The position numbers and the translations under genes were made by a program. Of a DNA stretch of 37,634 nucleotides, positions 9,037-18,966 are shown one piece after another. How positions within the stretch are numbered: the first letter of the stretch is position 1; each line of letters begins with the position of its first letter. The notes below the pieces were generated by a model that had not been told where the DNA came from, did no database searches, and worked only from the letters and a program-made list of their open reading frames with translations. The stretch lies in assembly GCA_016199665.1 (NCBI GenBank), contig JACQGG010000020.1, positions 1 to 37,634 on the forward strand, read 5' to 3'. The DNA is from Acidobacteriota bacterium (GTDB lineage: Bacteria > Acidobacteriota > UBA6911 > JACQSX01).

Positions 9037-10455
9037 TTATGGCTTGTAAAGCGCTGGCACGTTGTCCCGCAGCACGAAAATGCTGAGAAATTTGGAAAGG
9101 GCAAAGCGAAACGAATCGTAATCCCTCATGTAGTCATAGAGAATTCGCGGACGCAGGTTGAAGCGAAGATGTGCATAACGTCGAATCTTGTCCAGTTCCT
9201 CACGCGTCATCCCTTGAGGAGCATAGGTCACCTTGTCGGTCGACAATAACGTGAAGTCAAAATTCGCTGGCAACTCTCCATTCTCTTCAATTATATGGTA
9301 GACCTCAGTTCCCGGAAGCGGCAGGAGGCAGGAAAATGCAGCCCGATAGAGACGCAGGGAACAAGCGAATTGGATTGTCTCCATCATTTCTTCGCGCGTC
9401 TCGGTCGGATAGCCCAGGATAAAATATCCGATAGGACGATAACCGCACTGGTACAAAAGGTCGACCTGAGCCCGGATCTCATCTTTAGTCAGCTTCTTCT
9501 TCATGATCTTCAGGATTCGGTCGGAACCGGATTCAATGCCGACCGCCACCCGGGCGTCAAAACCGGCTTTTTTCATCAGCAGCAGAAGTTCACGACTGAT
9601 TGAATCAAGGCGAATCCCATTGGGGAGCGTGAACTTGACCTTCAAGCCCCTTTCCAGAATCGCGTTGCAGAACTCTTCCACAAAGCCGGCGTGCATGGTA
9701 AAGACTTCATCGTAGACCACAAAATGACGCGTACCGTGATTCTTGTAGAGGTACATCAGCTCGTCCATGGTCACTTCAAACGGGCGGCGGCGGAATTTGT
9801 ACCCGGCGATAATCCAGACGGAACAAAAGCTGCAGTGAAACGGACACCCGCGACTTGTGATAAAGGGCGCCGCTCCTTCACCAATCATGTTTCCGTGCCC
9901 TGCGTAGCTCTCCGGCGGTATCAAGTCCCATGCGGGCATACCCAGTTCTTCCAGGTCTGAATAATAGACCGGGGAGTTGTGGAAGACCTTCCCATCCTCT
10001 CTCCATATCAATCCCGGAATTTCCGGAAACGGCTTTGTTTCGCCCCCCCAAAGGTTATTCAACAGTTGCGGCAAGCCGACTTCCGCTTCGCCCTGAATGC
10101 CATAATCTGCATCTTTGAGGAGCTCCAGGCTTTCCACAGGCAGCGCCGATGGATGCGGCCCTCCGATCATCGTCACAATATTGGGATCGACTTCCTTGGT
10201 CAGACGGAGACCCTTCTGGACCTCTGCCAAACCCAAGGACCAAGTCGTGAAACCGACCACGTCGGGCTTCTGGGATCGAACAATGTTGGAAAATGCGGAA
10301 TCGGTAATCTGCGTGTCCCGGACGCGGTCCACGATACTCACGTCATAATCATGCCTTCGCAAAGCTGTGGTCAGATAGCCCAGCCCGATCGGAGGAAATT
10401 TTTCCAGCCCAAAATATTTTCCTTTGGGAGGAACTACCAGCATGACCTTCTTCAT
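9037..10455 (-). CDS. B12-binding-domain radical SAM protein
   Basis: 472 aa; N-terminal PPIGLGYLTTALRRHDYDVSIVD...GGPHPSALP; canonical SRGCPFHCSFC (CX3CX2C); strong SD (AGGAG) upstream of ATG at 10455. Confidence 0.92.
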   Translation of the reverse strand: MKKVMLVVPPKGKYFGLEKFPPIGLGYLTTALRRHDYDVSIVDRVRDTQITDSAFSNIVRSQKPDVVGFTTWSLGLAEVQKGLRLTKEVDPNIVTMIGGPHPSALPVESLELLKDADYGIQGEAEVGLPQLLNNLWGGETKPFPEIPGLIWREDGKVFHNSPVYYSDLEELGMPAWDLIPPESYAGHGNMIGEGAAPFITSRGCPFHCSFCSVWIIAGYKFRRRPFEVTMDELMYLYKNHGTRHFVVYDEVFTMHAGFVEEFCNAILERGLKVKFTLPNGIRLDSISRELLLLMKKAGFDARVAVGIESGSDRILKIMKKKLTKDEIRAQVDLLYQCGYRPIGYFILGYPTETREEMMETIQFACSLRLYRAAFSCLLPLPGTEVYHIIEENGELPANFDFTLLSTDKVTYAPQGMTREELDKIRRYAHLRFNLRPRILYDYMRDYDSFRFALSKFLSIFVLRDNVPALYKP

Positions 10456-10708
10456 GGTCAGTCTCCTTCAGTTGCCAACGGAGGCGCCCGGCTGGAGTCC
10501 GAAATTCCTAATTTCCAACAGGATACCACCCACCCCAAGTCTTGTGTATGCCAGAACTGGAGTCGGTGTCAACAAGAAACTACGCCGGGCCGCCCCGGGG
10601 CATTATTTGGCGGCATTCCGGGACCGCATTGCCGGCGTCGCCCGGCGGGTCGGCACGCCGCTCGGCCTGAGCCTGAGTACGACAAGACAGACCCAAACGG
10701 TTGATCCG

Positions 10709-11017
10709 CTACGATGGCTGCTTCGGCTTGACCCCCTGGCTCACCAGCTTCATCCGGATGTACTCACGAACCAGCTCGATTGGAACTTCGGCCGTTGCAT
10801 AGACGGTCTTGCAGCGGTCGCATTGCCGGTCACGCGCTCTAAACTCCTGAACCGGCAATACTTTATTGATCTCCAACTGTTCATATTCCTTCATGCGAAT
10901 CAACTGCGTCTGCATGCCCAGGTCATAAAAATTGATTGTGTGATTGTTTGTTTCACCGCAATGGGGACACTTAAATGAATTGATCATAATTAGCTCCGTC
11001 ATCTGCCCTAAACTCAT
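10709..11017 (-). CDS. Small zinc-ribbon-like protein (two CXXC knuckles)
   Basis: 102 aa; FKCPHCGE ... RDRQCDRCKTVYATAEVPIELVREYIRMKL. Start uncertain (internal Met at 11002 also possible). Confidence 0.65.
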   Translation of the reverse strand: MSLGQMTELIMINSFKCPHCGETNNHTINFYDLGMQTQLIRMKEYEQLEINKVLPVQEFRARDRQCDRCKTVYATAEVPIELVREYIRMKLVSQGVKPKQPS

Positions 11018-11077
11018 GGATCATCGGGAGTTAATGATCGTAGGACAAGGCCGCATTGCCCGTGTGCCAGCGGTGGC

Positions 11078-12430
11078 TCATTCGCCAACCAGCAAACGGA
11101 GCTCGTCAAGAAACTCCTGCGACAGGCGCGCGCCATCGCCACGCCCCACGGCCAGATACACCGTTCCTTCGGGCAGAGAGCCCTGATCCAGCCAGCGCCA
11201 GCAGTCTACCACGATGAAAGGGTTCTTCTGGGGCCATCTCAGGCTTCTTAATTCCGGCAGTTCGTTAGTGACCACCAGAACGTTCGCCGAACCAACACAT
11301 TGCTGCAGACTGTCGCAGTAGGTGACCGAACCGGACAGAGACGGCATCGACTTTGCGTAAACCGAAGGGTCATAGACGAACACCGGGACATTCCGCTCGA
11401 GCAGCGACCGTGCAAGGCCCAGACCGAAAGAGCACTCGGTAACGTCGGTATGAAGTTTGTAACTCAGACCAGCCACACCCACGGTCATACCCGGCTGATA
11501 GCGCGACAGCGCCAGATCAACCAGTTCCCTGGCTCGAAGCTGATTGGACTCATGAACGGTCCGGGCCAAGCTGGCCTTCCGTCCCACCTTCTCCGCCACA
11601 TAGAGCATCGCCAGGTTGTCGCGAGGGAAGCAGGGACCTCCATACGGGATGGCTCCTTTCAGGAAGCGCGCTCCTCGGTTTCTGTGGCCAAGCGCCTCGG
11701 TGACGGAATCTACATTGGCGCCCGGCAGATTCTGACACACGTCGGCAATCATGTTGGCGAAGGTGACCTTGGTTGTGTCGAGACAGTTGGAAGCGAGCTT
11801 AGTCACCTCAGCATCGATGAAACTCATCTTCAGGATAGGCGGATTGTTCTCGCACAACTGGCGATAGATGCCTTCGATAACGGTGGCCGCCTTCAAGTCG
11901 GAAGATCCAATGAGCGCGTAATCCGGGCGCAACAGTCCCGACAGGACGTCGCCCAAAGCGATGAACACAGGGCTATAACAAAATCCAAAGCCTTCGTCGC
12001 AGCGCTTTCCCGATTTCCTTTCAATGAAAGGCTGCAGCACGTACTGCATCGAACCCGGAACGACGGTGCTGGTCAGCGCGATCACGTGGTAATCCTTTTT
12101 ACGCGACAGGGGCCCGGCTATCTCCTCAAGGGCCCTACAAACGTACTTCAGGGAAAAGCTGCCCCGGGTCGTGCTGGGCGTCGGCACGATAATGAACGTG
12201 ACCTGGGAAGACTGTATAGCTTTGTCATAATCCATCGTGGCAGTGAGCCGGGGGGCCGCCGAAGCCAGGAGTTCCTTCAAACCCGGCTCCACGAGCGCGC
12301 ATCGCCCATTCTGAATATCCTCGACGACTGCCGCATTGACATCCACTCCCATGACGTTGAAACCGCGGTGCGCCAGCGAAGTCGCCAGACACATCCCCAG
12401 CTTACCCAGACCCACAACTGAAATATCCAT
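11078..12430 (-). CDS. UDP-glucose/GDP-mannose dehydrogenase family protein
   Basis: 450 aa; N-terminal VVGLGKLGMCLATSLAHRGFNVMGVDVN; catalytic GGPCFPRDN and EVTKLASNCLDTTKVTFANMIADVC motifs. Confidence 0.93.
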   Translation of the reverse strand: MDISVVGLGKLGMCLATSLAHRGFNVMGVDVNAAVVEDIQNGRCALVEPGLKELLASAAPRLTATMDYDKAIQSSQVTFIIVPTPSTTRGSFSLKYVCRALEEIAGPLSRKKDYHVIALTSTVVPGSMQYVLQPFIERKSGKRCDEGFGFCYSPVFIALGDVLSGLLRPDYALIGSSDLKAATVIEGIYRQLCENNPPILKMSFIDAEVTKLASNCLDTTKVTFANMIADVCQNLPGANVDSVTEALGHRNRGARFLKGAIPYGGPCFPRDNLAMLYVAEKVGRKASLARTVHESNQLRARELVDLALSRYQPGMTVGVAGLSYKLHTDVTECSFGLGLARSLLERNVPVFVYDPSVYAKSMPSLSGSVTYCDSLQQCVGSANVLVVTNELPELRSLRWPQKNPFIVVDCWRWLDQGSLPEGTVYLAVGRGDGARLSQEFLDELRLLVGE

Positions 12431-12465
12431 CCCAGTTCTCTCCGCGCTGTTGAATGATCCGATGG

Positions 12466-13467
12466 TTATGATTTCTGATCGGCCGCCGCCTTGTTATGTC
12501 GGTACCAGTCCACAGTCCGCCTCAGTCCCTCGCGAAGCGACGTCGCAGGGCGCCAACCAAGACACCGGGCCATGCGACCAACATCGAGAGTCTTGACCCG
12601 TTGCCCATCCGGCTTGCTGCTGTCATAGGCGATCTCCCCGGTGTAGCCCACAACGTCGGAAAGAGTCTCCACCAGTTCCCGGATGGAAGTCCCTCTTCCG
12701 GGGCCCACGTTGACTGGCGCGGGATCATCATAAACCTCCGCCGCCCGCAGCACGACTTGCGCACAATCTTCGACGTACAGAAAATCCCTGACGGGCCGAC
12801 CGCTTCCCCAGACCTCAATCCGGGCCGCACCTTGCTCCTTCGCCTCAACAAATCTTCGTATCAGCGCCGCAACGACGTGCGACCGGTCGGGGTGAAACGT
12901 GTCACGCGGCCCGTACAGATTGGCCAGGATCAAATGAACGGCATTGAACTGATATTGCTCATAGTAGATCATCCCCTGAACGATCATCATCTTCTTGGAA
13001 AGGCCGTAGTGATAAACCGACTTGTGCGGAAAGCCCTTCCAGAGGTCATCCTCGTTCATGGAGTCCCCAATATCCCCGGGATACGAACAGGCCGTCCCGG
13101 TCACAACAACCTTGGCAACACCTGCAAGGCGCCCCGCTTCCAGCATGTTGGCGCCCATTACCAGATTGTCATAATAAAGCTTTGCCGGGTTCACCTGCAT
13201 CATGCCCAAGCCGCCTCCGTAGGCAGCCCCATGAATTACAAGGTCCGGCTGGAAATTGTCTAGGCAAGCTTTGGCTTCCGCGAAATTGACAAGGTCATAT
13301 TCGTGGCGCCGGGGAGCAAACGTCTCGCACTTGAACCCTGACAGGACGTCGACAATATGGCTGCCCAGGAAGCCGGCTCCCCCCGTCACCAGAACTTTCT
13401 TGTGCCTCCAAAAGGCCGGACGCAGCATCCCTCCATCTTGCGCCGGAGCGGCTGTCGTGTCAGGCAT
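12466..13467 (-). CDS. NAD(P)-dependent SDR epimerase/reductase, GDP-L-fucose synthase-like
   Basis: 333 aa; KVLVTGGAGFLGSHIVDVL, YHYGLSKKM (YxxxK), ANLYGPRDTFHPDRSHVVAALIRRF. Confidence 0.88.
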   Translation of the reverse strand: MPDTTAAPAQDGGMLRPAFWRHKKVLVTGGAGFLGSHIVDVLSGFKCETFAPRRHEYDLVNFAEAKACLDNFQPDLVIHGAAYGGGLGMMQVNPAKLYYDNLVMGANMLEAGRLAGVAKVVVTGTACSYPGDIGDSMNEDDLWKGFPHKSVYHYGLSKKMMIVQGMIYYEQYQFNAVHLILANLYGPRDTFHPDRSHVVAALIRRFVEAKEQGAARIEVWGSGRPVRDFLYVEDCAQVVLRAAEVYDDPAPVNVGPGRGTSIRELVETLSDVVGYTGEIAYDSSKPDGQRVKTLDVGRMARCLGWRPATSLREGLRRTVDWYRHNKAAADQKS

Positions 13468-14389
13468 TGGCGTAGGGGCGCTGGATGCTTACGGTGGAGA
13501 GGCCCTTGATCAACTCATCGAGTCCGCACTCGATGGAAACCGTGGTGTCGTAACCCAGATTCCGAATCTTTTCGTAACTCACTTCATAATTCCGCTTGTC
13601 CTGATCCTCGCCCTGATCGGCCCAGTAGATCAAATAGTCAATCTTCTTGCGGATCAGGTTGGCGACATCCTCTTTGCTCAAGTTCATTCGCTCGGAACCC
13701 ACATTGAAGACTTCGTTGACCATCCGGTCATAATGTTCGATGGCAAAAATAAAGGCGCGCGCAATGTCGCGCACGTGGACAAACGTGCGTTTAAAATGAC
13801 GCTCGTAAATCACCAGATAGTGATCCTGCAGCGAGCGGTAGACAAAATCGTTTATCAGCAGATCCAGCCTCAATCGCGGCGACAAGCCGAAGGCCGTGGC
13901 GAAACGAAAGGCCACCACGTTACCCGCCTCGAGAAGATGCTCCTCGGCGGCGGTCTTGGTGCGACCATAGACAGTGAGCGGTCGCAACGGTGTCTTCTCG
14001 GTGCAGATTTCCCCGACCACGGCGCCGTAATTACTTCCTGTTGAAGCAAACATTACCGGCTGGGACTTGCTGCGCACCTTGTCCACAATCCGGGTGCCGC
14101 CTAAATTAATTTCTTCGGCGGCACGCGGATCTTTGTTGCAGGCCGGGTAGCCGACGATGCCGGCAAGATGAATGATCAGGTCGACGCTCTTGACTGCATC
14201 CCTGACGCCCGACTCATCGCGAATGTCGCCTTTGATGAAGGAAAAGTTCGGGTTGATGAAATGGCTCAACATCCCCAATCCGCCGTGCAGCAGGCTGTCG
14301 TAGACGATAACGGAGTAACCCCCTTTCAGTAACTCGGGGACCAGAACCGAGCCCACATAACCGGCCCCCCCGGTAACCAAAACTTTCAA
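13460..14389 (-). CDS. NAD-dependent epimerase/dehydratase (extended SDR)
   Basis: 309 aa; MKVLVTGGAGYVGSVLVPELL, YGRTKTAAE (YxxxK). Start codon is TTG at 14389 with a strong upstream SD (AGGAGG). Confidence 0.9.
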   Translation of the reverse strand: MKVLVTGGAGYVGSVLVPELLKGGYSVIVYDSLLHGGLGMLSHFINPNFSFIKGDIRDESGVRDAVKSVDLIIHLAGIVGYPACNKDPRAAEEINLGGTRIVDKVRSKSQPVMFASTGSNYGAVVGEICTEKTPLRPLTVYGRTKTAAEEHLLEAGNVVAFRFATAFGLSPRLRLDLLINDFVYRSLQDHYLVIYERHFKRTFVHVRDIARAFIFAIEHYDRMVNEVFNVGSERMNLSKEDVANLIRKKIDYLIYWADQGEDQDKRNYEVSYEKIRNLGYDTTVSIECGLDELIKGLSTVSIQRPYANA

Positions 14390-14425
14390 TTCTCACCTCC
14401 TGATAAGATTTGAAGATTGAGACTC

Positions 14426-15742
14426 CTAAATGGAGCGCATGAACTGGTGGATGCAGCGTACCAGATATTCTCTTTGCTGGTCCCCGATACCCTGGTGGTT
14501 GCCAAGGAAGAAGCCGTTTCTCAGAATGAACCTGGCATTCTTCAAGGATCCCACGCGGCGGTGTTTGAAAAGCTTCAGGCCGGGCTGCTCCGCCATGTTC
14601 CCGCCTTCGATCTGGCGCGTCTCAATTCCCTTGCGCTCCAGGAAGTCTGCCAGTTGATCCTTTGTAAACGGGGCGCCGCGCTTGACCATCAGTGCATACG
14701 CAAACGATACGTGGCGCGTCCCCGGCCTCTCGCGCGGAAGCGCTAGGCGCCTCGAGAATCTCCGTAGTTCTTCAGTCCAGAAGGCTGCGTTGCTCCGCCG
14801 GATTTCAATGAATTCCTCCAGACGCTTCATCTGCTGCAGGCCGAAAGCCCCTTGGACCTCCGTCGGGCGGAAATTGAACCCTGAGTGAATAAACAGAAAG
14901 CGGGGATCAATCTGGCGGTATCTCTTCCTCAACGCCTGCTCATTCTTTAGCTCGCGAATCCATCCGTGCGCTCGCAGGGATTTTGCGATCTCGGCATACG
15001 GCTCGTTATTGGTCACCAACATGCCACCTTCAACGGTAGTGATGTGATGCGAGAAGAAGAAGCTGAAAGTGCCCAGGTCGCCCAGGGTTCCCGCTTTCTT
15101 CCCCTTGAGCTCCGCTCCATGCGCTTCGCAAGTGTCTTCCATGATGTGCAGCCCGTGTTCCCTGGCGATTGATTTGACGGCGCCCATGTCACATGGATTG
15201 CCCAGCAGGTGCACCGGAACAATCGCTTTGGTCTTCCGCGTGATTGCCTTGCGTACCTCCGCTGGATCCAGGTTGTAGCCGTCCATCTCCACATCCACCA
15301 GCACGGGGACCGCTCCGACGTTAATGATGGGCCAGATGGATGTAGACCAGGTGACCGCGGGCACGATGACCTCATCTCCCGGCTTGATCGGGTTTTTGAC
15401 TAGGGGGCTGGCCAGGACGGAGAGTGCAACCAGATTGGCCGACGAACCTGAGTTGACCATCACGGCGCGCTTCACTCCCAAGTAAGACGCAAACTCCTCT
15501 TCAAACCGACGCACCTTCGCCCCCATGGTGACCCGTGTGCTGAGAAGCGAATCGAGCGCCTCGCAGACCTCTTCGCTTCCGTAAGGGCAGTCAATTAGAG
15601 GAATGCCCCTAACCACCTTCTGCGCTTCAAAAAGTCTGAAGTAGCGCCGAACCAGAGAAAATATGTTCTGCCTTGTCGATTCCAGACCATTCACGATCTT
15701 CATAACTTCCGCCACGTGTCCCAAGCCTCGTCCAGTCAACAC
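14426..15742 (-). CDS. DegT/DnrJ/EryC1/StrS-fold protein with His replacing the PLP Lys (RfbH/ColD-like 3-dehydrase type)
   Basis: 438 aa; GDEVIVPAVTWSTSIWPIINVGAVPVLVDVEMDGYNLDP...EDTCEAHGAELKGKKAGTLGDLGTFSFFFSHHITTVEGGM. Start may be the internal Met at 15703. Confidence 0.88.
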   Translation of the reverse strand: MLTGRGLGHVAEVMKIVNGLESTRQNIFSLVRRYFRLFEAQKVVRGIPLIDCPYGSEEVCEALDSLLSTRVTMGAKVRRFEEEFASYLGVKRAVMVNSGSSANLVALSVLASPLVKNPIKPGDEVIVPAVTWSTSIWPIINVGAVPVLVDVEMDGYNLDPAEVRKAITRKTKAIVPVHLLGNPCDMGAVKSIAREHGLHIMEDTCEAHGAELKGKKAGTLGDLGTFSFFFSHHITTVEGGMLVTNNEPYAEIAKSLRAHGWIRELKNEQALRKRYRQIDPRFLFIHSGFNFRPTEVQGAFGLQQMKRLEEFIEIRRSNAAFWTEELRRFSRRLALPRERPGTRHVSFAYALMVKRGAPFTKDQLADFLERKGIETRQIEGGNMAEQPGLKLFKHRRVGSLKNARFILRNGFFLGNHQGIGDQQREYLVRCIHQFMRSI

Positions 15743-15884
15743 TCCCCCGTCGATGCGCGAATGGTATCACACCAGTGCCGCTGATGTTGAACAACGGATC
15801 GCACCGCCACCCGGCGTCGTGCCGCCGACCCAATCAAATCCGCCCCTTTCAAGGCCACCTAGAACCCGACGGCCAGTCCCATCC

Positions 15885-17852
15885 CTAGAGAAGTCTAAAA
15901 ATCTTAACAATCGGCCCCCAGTTCTTGCCGTCAGGTCTGACTTCGTAGACCTGTTCAAAGTCGCTTCCTTTGGCCCCGGCCAGCAAGGGAAGGTAAAACT
16001 CCCGGGCGTTCTTGACCAGGTAGAAGAGCAATCCGTGAAAACTGTCTTCCTGGTAGGAAGCGGCTTGTTTGTTGTTCGCCAGCGTGTCCTCTATTCCGGA
16101 CGGATCGAAGAGCCCTGTCTTTCTCGCGTCGTCATCCAGCAGAAAATGACAGTAGGCAAAACTGGAGATGACCAGATATTGGGCCCCCTGCTGCTTGAGC
16201 TGTTTCAGCGAGTAGAAGTTAAAGCGGCTGTACAGATGCCTGATGGCCGGATACCGCAGCGCTTTTTCCACCACGGCCGCCGGCATCTCCTTGGGCCAAT
16301 GGGGCTGGTCGGTCGCGTACATCGCGCTCAGCAGCGGATAAGTGGTTCGGTCCCGGACTCGTTCGAAGTACGCGTTCTTGAGCGATGCGTCAATGTGATT
16401 TTCCCAGTAGTCGGTGGCGCGCGGATTGCTCACCGCCACCGGAGCGGCCCCGGGCAGTTGGGGCCCGAGTTCAAACCAGTCCACCGCAATCCGGGTACCG
16501 GCAGGGATATGCGTGGTCACCCAGGCCACCGCAATCTCACGCGTGTCCGGCTCTGATCTTGCCGAGTCCAGCCGCGCGACCCGAACCACGGATCCCGAGA
16601 TGATAGCCAGACAGGAAAACGCCATCACCCATTTTCGCCACGCGGACGGAACACGCGAAGCCAGATCGGCGCACAGGCGGGCTGCAAGCAGGCAGAGAAC
16701 TCCAAAAGTGGCAACCAACAGATGCAGATAGCGAATACCCCATCCAGAAAGCGCAAACAGCGTCACAGCCAGGAACGAAAGGATCAAGAGATCCCGCACG
16801 GTATGCCGATAGATGGCGTACAGGATGCCTGCAACCAGCATCGCTCCCAGGAGCAATTCCTGACGGACCAGTTCTCTGGCAAACCAGATTGAGATACTCA
16901 ACATGCCCGGCCTGTAGGTCGCTCGAGATGAAATGCCCAAGACTCCTATCTGGGAGAGCTCAGAGAACTTCTGGTGAATTTCCCGGTACTGGAAGAGCCA
17001 CGCCAAATTTCCCGCAAGCGACGACGCCATCAAAGCGAGAGCCCCCCACGCCGCCGGCTTGACGACAGACCGGGCTGATCGATCCCGAACCGCGACCCAA
17101 ACGTGGGTCAGGAGAAGAGGAAACAGGAGAAACAAGCCGTGGTATTTGATCGAAATGGCTGCTCCTGCCCACAGGCTGGCCAAAACAGAATTGGAAACTT
17201 GGGGGGAATCCAGATACTGGAACAGGTAGTGGAGCGTCACCGTGCACGCCACCGCCAGAAAGATGTCGGGCAAAGCCCATTGAGAATGCCCAACCAAATG
17301 AATCATGCACATTCCAAACAGAATGGCGGCCCAACCGGTGGCAGTCGTATACAGGCGTCTGCCGACGAAAAACAGAACGACTCCCAAGCCGGTTCCTGCG
17401 ACAACGCTCAGCAGGCGTCCCAGCCAGAAAAAGGGGCTGGAGTCGACAAAATAATGCACCGCGAAATCCGAAGGCCCATGAAACCAGCCCAGCAGCATTC
17501 CGACGGCATAGTATCCTCCATAGGCAACCAGCAGGAAGTACTTGTGCAGGGCGGGATAGGTGTGATCCACGGGCAGGGGGCTCAGCCGCTGCCCCATGCT
17601 CAGAGCATCCAGGACCTGCCTGGTTTCGTCAGGGTGAAACACGGAAGGAAGTCCATAGCCCATGCCCGCAAAGCGCAGCGTAAATCCCAAAATCACCAGG
17701 ACGCACAGCAAGAGAGCGTCCTGCTTGGACCAGCAAGTGGCTGAAGCAGACTGGCGACCCATGGTCTTTTCCGATCCGGACCCTTCCTGTGCTCTTTCGG
17801 CGCCGACGGTGTTCGCCTCCTGAAAAGGCGTGGAACCGGTCTCCCTGTCCAT
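15885..17852 (-). CDS. ArnT/PMT-like (GT39-type) membrane glycosyltransferase
   Basis: ORF of 671 aa from 17900; ATG at 17852 (MDRETGSTP...) lies just after the stop of the upstream gene and is preferred. LRFAGMGYGLPSVFHPDETRQVLDALSMG plus many TM helices. Confidence 0.8.
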   Translation of the reverse strand: MDRETGSTPFQEANTVGAERAQEGSGSEKTMGRQSASATCWSKQDALLLCVLVILGFTLRFAGMGYGLPSVFHPDETRQVLDALSMGQRLSPLPVDHTYPALHKYFLLVAYGGYYAVGMLLGWFHGPSDFAVHYFVDSSPFFWLGRLLSVVAGTGLGVVLFFVGRRLYTTATGWAAILFGMCMIHLVGHSQWALPDIFLAVACTVTLHYLFQYLDSPQVSNSVLASLWAGAAISIKYHGLFLLFPLLLTHVWVAVRDRSARSVVKPAAWGALALMASSLAGNLAWLFQYREIHQKFSELSQIGVLGISSRATYRPGMLSISIWFARELVRQELLLGAMLVAGILYAIYRHTVRDLLILSFLAVTLFALSGWGIRYLHLLVATFGVLCLLAARLCADLASRVPSAWRKWVMAFSCLAIISGSVVRVARLDSARSEPDTREIAVAWVTTHIPAGTRIAVDWFELGPQLPGAAPVAVSNPRATDYWENHIDASLKNAYFERVRDRTTYPLLSAMYATDQPHWPKEMPAAVVEKALRYPAIRHLYSRFNFYSLKQLKQQGAQYLVISSFAYCHFLLDDDARKTGLFDPSGIEDTLANNKQAASYQEDSFHGLLFYLVKNAREFYLPLLAGAKGSDFEQVYEVRPDGKNWGPIVKIFRLL

Positions 17853-17859
17853 AGTTCTC

Positions 17860-18966
17860 TTAGCGGGCGGAAAAGAAATCTGAGACCGCCTGAGCCACAA
17901 AAGAGACCTGGTTCTCGCCCATCTCCGGGTACATGGGCAGCGACAGGATTTCTCCGGCTGATTTTTCCGTTACTGGAAACTTTCCCGCGGGGTAATTCAA
18001 GTCCCGATAAGCGTTCTGGAGGTGAATGGGGATGGGGTAGTGCATCCCCGTGGAGATGGCCCGGCTTTGCAGCCAAGCCTGCATTTCATCGCGCCGGCGA
18101 GTTCGAATGACGTAAAGATGATAGACGTGTTCTGCCAATGGGCTGGCAAACGGGGTGACGACCTCCACGTCCTTTAGCAACTGGTCGTACAGGGCTGCTC
18201 GCTTCCGCCGGTTTCGGTTCCACTCGTCCAGGTGGCGCAGCTTGATACGAAGGACCGCCGCCTGGACCGTGTCCAGGCGGTGGTTGAACGCGAGAAAGTC
18301 GTGGACATACTTTCGGCTTTGACCATAGTTCCGGAGCATTCTCACCTTGTCGGCGACCTCGGCCGAGTTGGTTACCAGCATGCCCCCATCCCCGAACGCG
18401 CCCAGGTTCTTGCCGGGATAAAAGCTGAAGGCGGCTGCGTGCCCGAGCGAACCGACTCGGCGCCCCTTGTAGTGGGCTCCATGAGCTTGGCAGGCGTCTT
18501 CCAGAACGACCAGCCGGTGTTTTTCCGCGATTGACAGGATGGGATCCATGTCGGCCGGCTGGCCGTAGAGATGGACGGGAACAACGGCTCGCGTACGATG
18601 GGTGATCGCGGCCTCGACGGCGGGAGGATCCATGTTATAGGTCCGCGGGTCCACATCCACTAATACCGGCCTGGCTCCCGCAAAGGAGATCGATGACGCG
18701 GTTGCGATGAAGGTGTTGGCAACGGTAATGACTTCATCTCCCGCCTGGATCCCCAGCGCGCGCAGTCCCAGCTCCAGCGCCGAAATGCCGGAGTCAAGGC
18801 CCACCGCGTACCGGACCCCGCAGTACGAAGCGAACTCCTCCTCAAGCAGCGATACTTCTTCCCCAAGAATGAAGTCAGCTCGGTCCAGAACGCCCTCAAT
18901 GGCTTGCAGAACCTCTCCCTTGAGAGCCCGGCATTGCGTTTTCAAGTCAACAAAGGGAACTTGCAT
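17860..18966 (-). CDS. DegT/DnrJ/EryC1/StrS family PLP aminotransferase
   Basis: 368 aa; VPFVDLKTQ start, GDEVITVANTFIATASSISFAGARPVLVDVDPRTYNMDP, EDACQAHGAHYKGRRVGSLGHAAAFSFYPGKNLGAFGDGGM with PLP Lys present. Confidence 0.93.
   Translation of the reverse strand: MQVPFVDLKTQCRALKGEVLQAIEGVLDRADFILGEEVSLLEEEFASYCGVRYAVGLDSGISALELGLRALGIQAGDEVITVANTFIATASSISFAGARPVLVDVDPRTYNMDPPAVEAAITHRTRAVVPVHLYGQPADMDPILSIAEKHRLVVLEDACQAHGAHYKGRRVGSLGHAAAFSFYPGKNLGAFGDGGMLVTNSAEVADKVRMLRNYGQSRKYVHDFLAFNHRLDTVQAAVLRIKLRHLDEWNRNRRKRAALYDQLLKDVEVVTPFASPLAEHVYHLYVIRTRRRDEMQAWLQSRAISTGMHYPIPIHLQNAYRDLNYPAGKFPVTEKSAGEILSLPMYPEMGENQVSFVAQAVSDFFSAR

Noticed and set aside
10456-10708. Possible extra gene or riboswitch in a 253-bp gap
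   Set aside because: No convincing ORF or recognisable conserved RNA motif by eye; only a clear SD for the downstream radical SAM gene.
11300-12421. Plus-strand 373-aa ORF
   Set aside because: Antisense shadow of the UDP-sugar dehydrogenase gene, caused by GC-rich codon bias.
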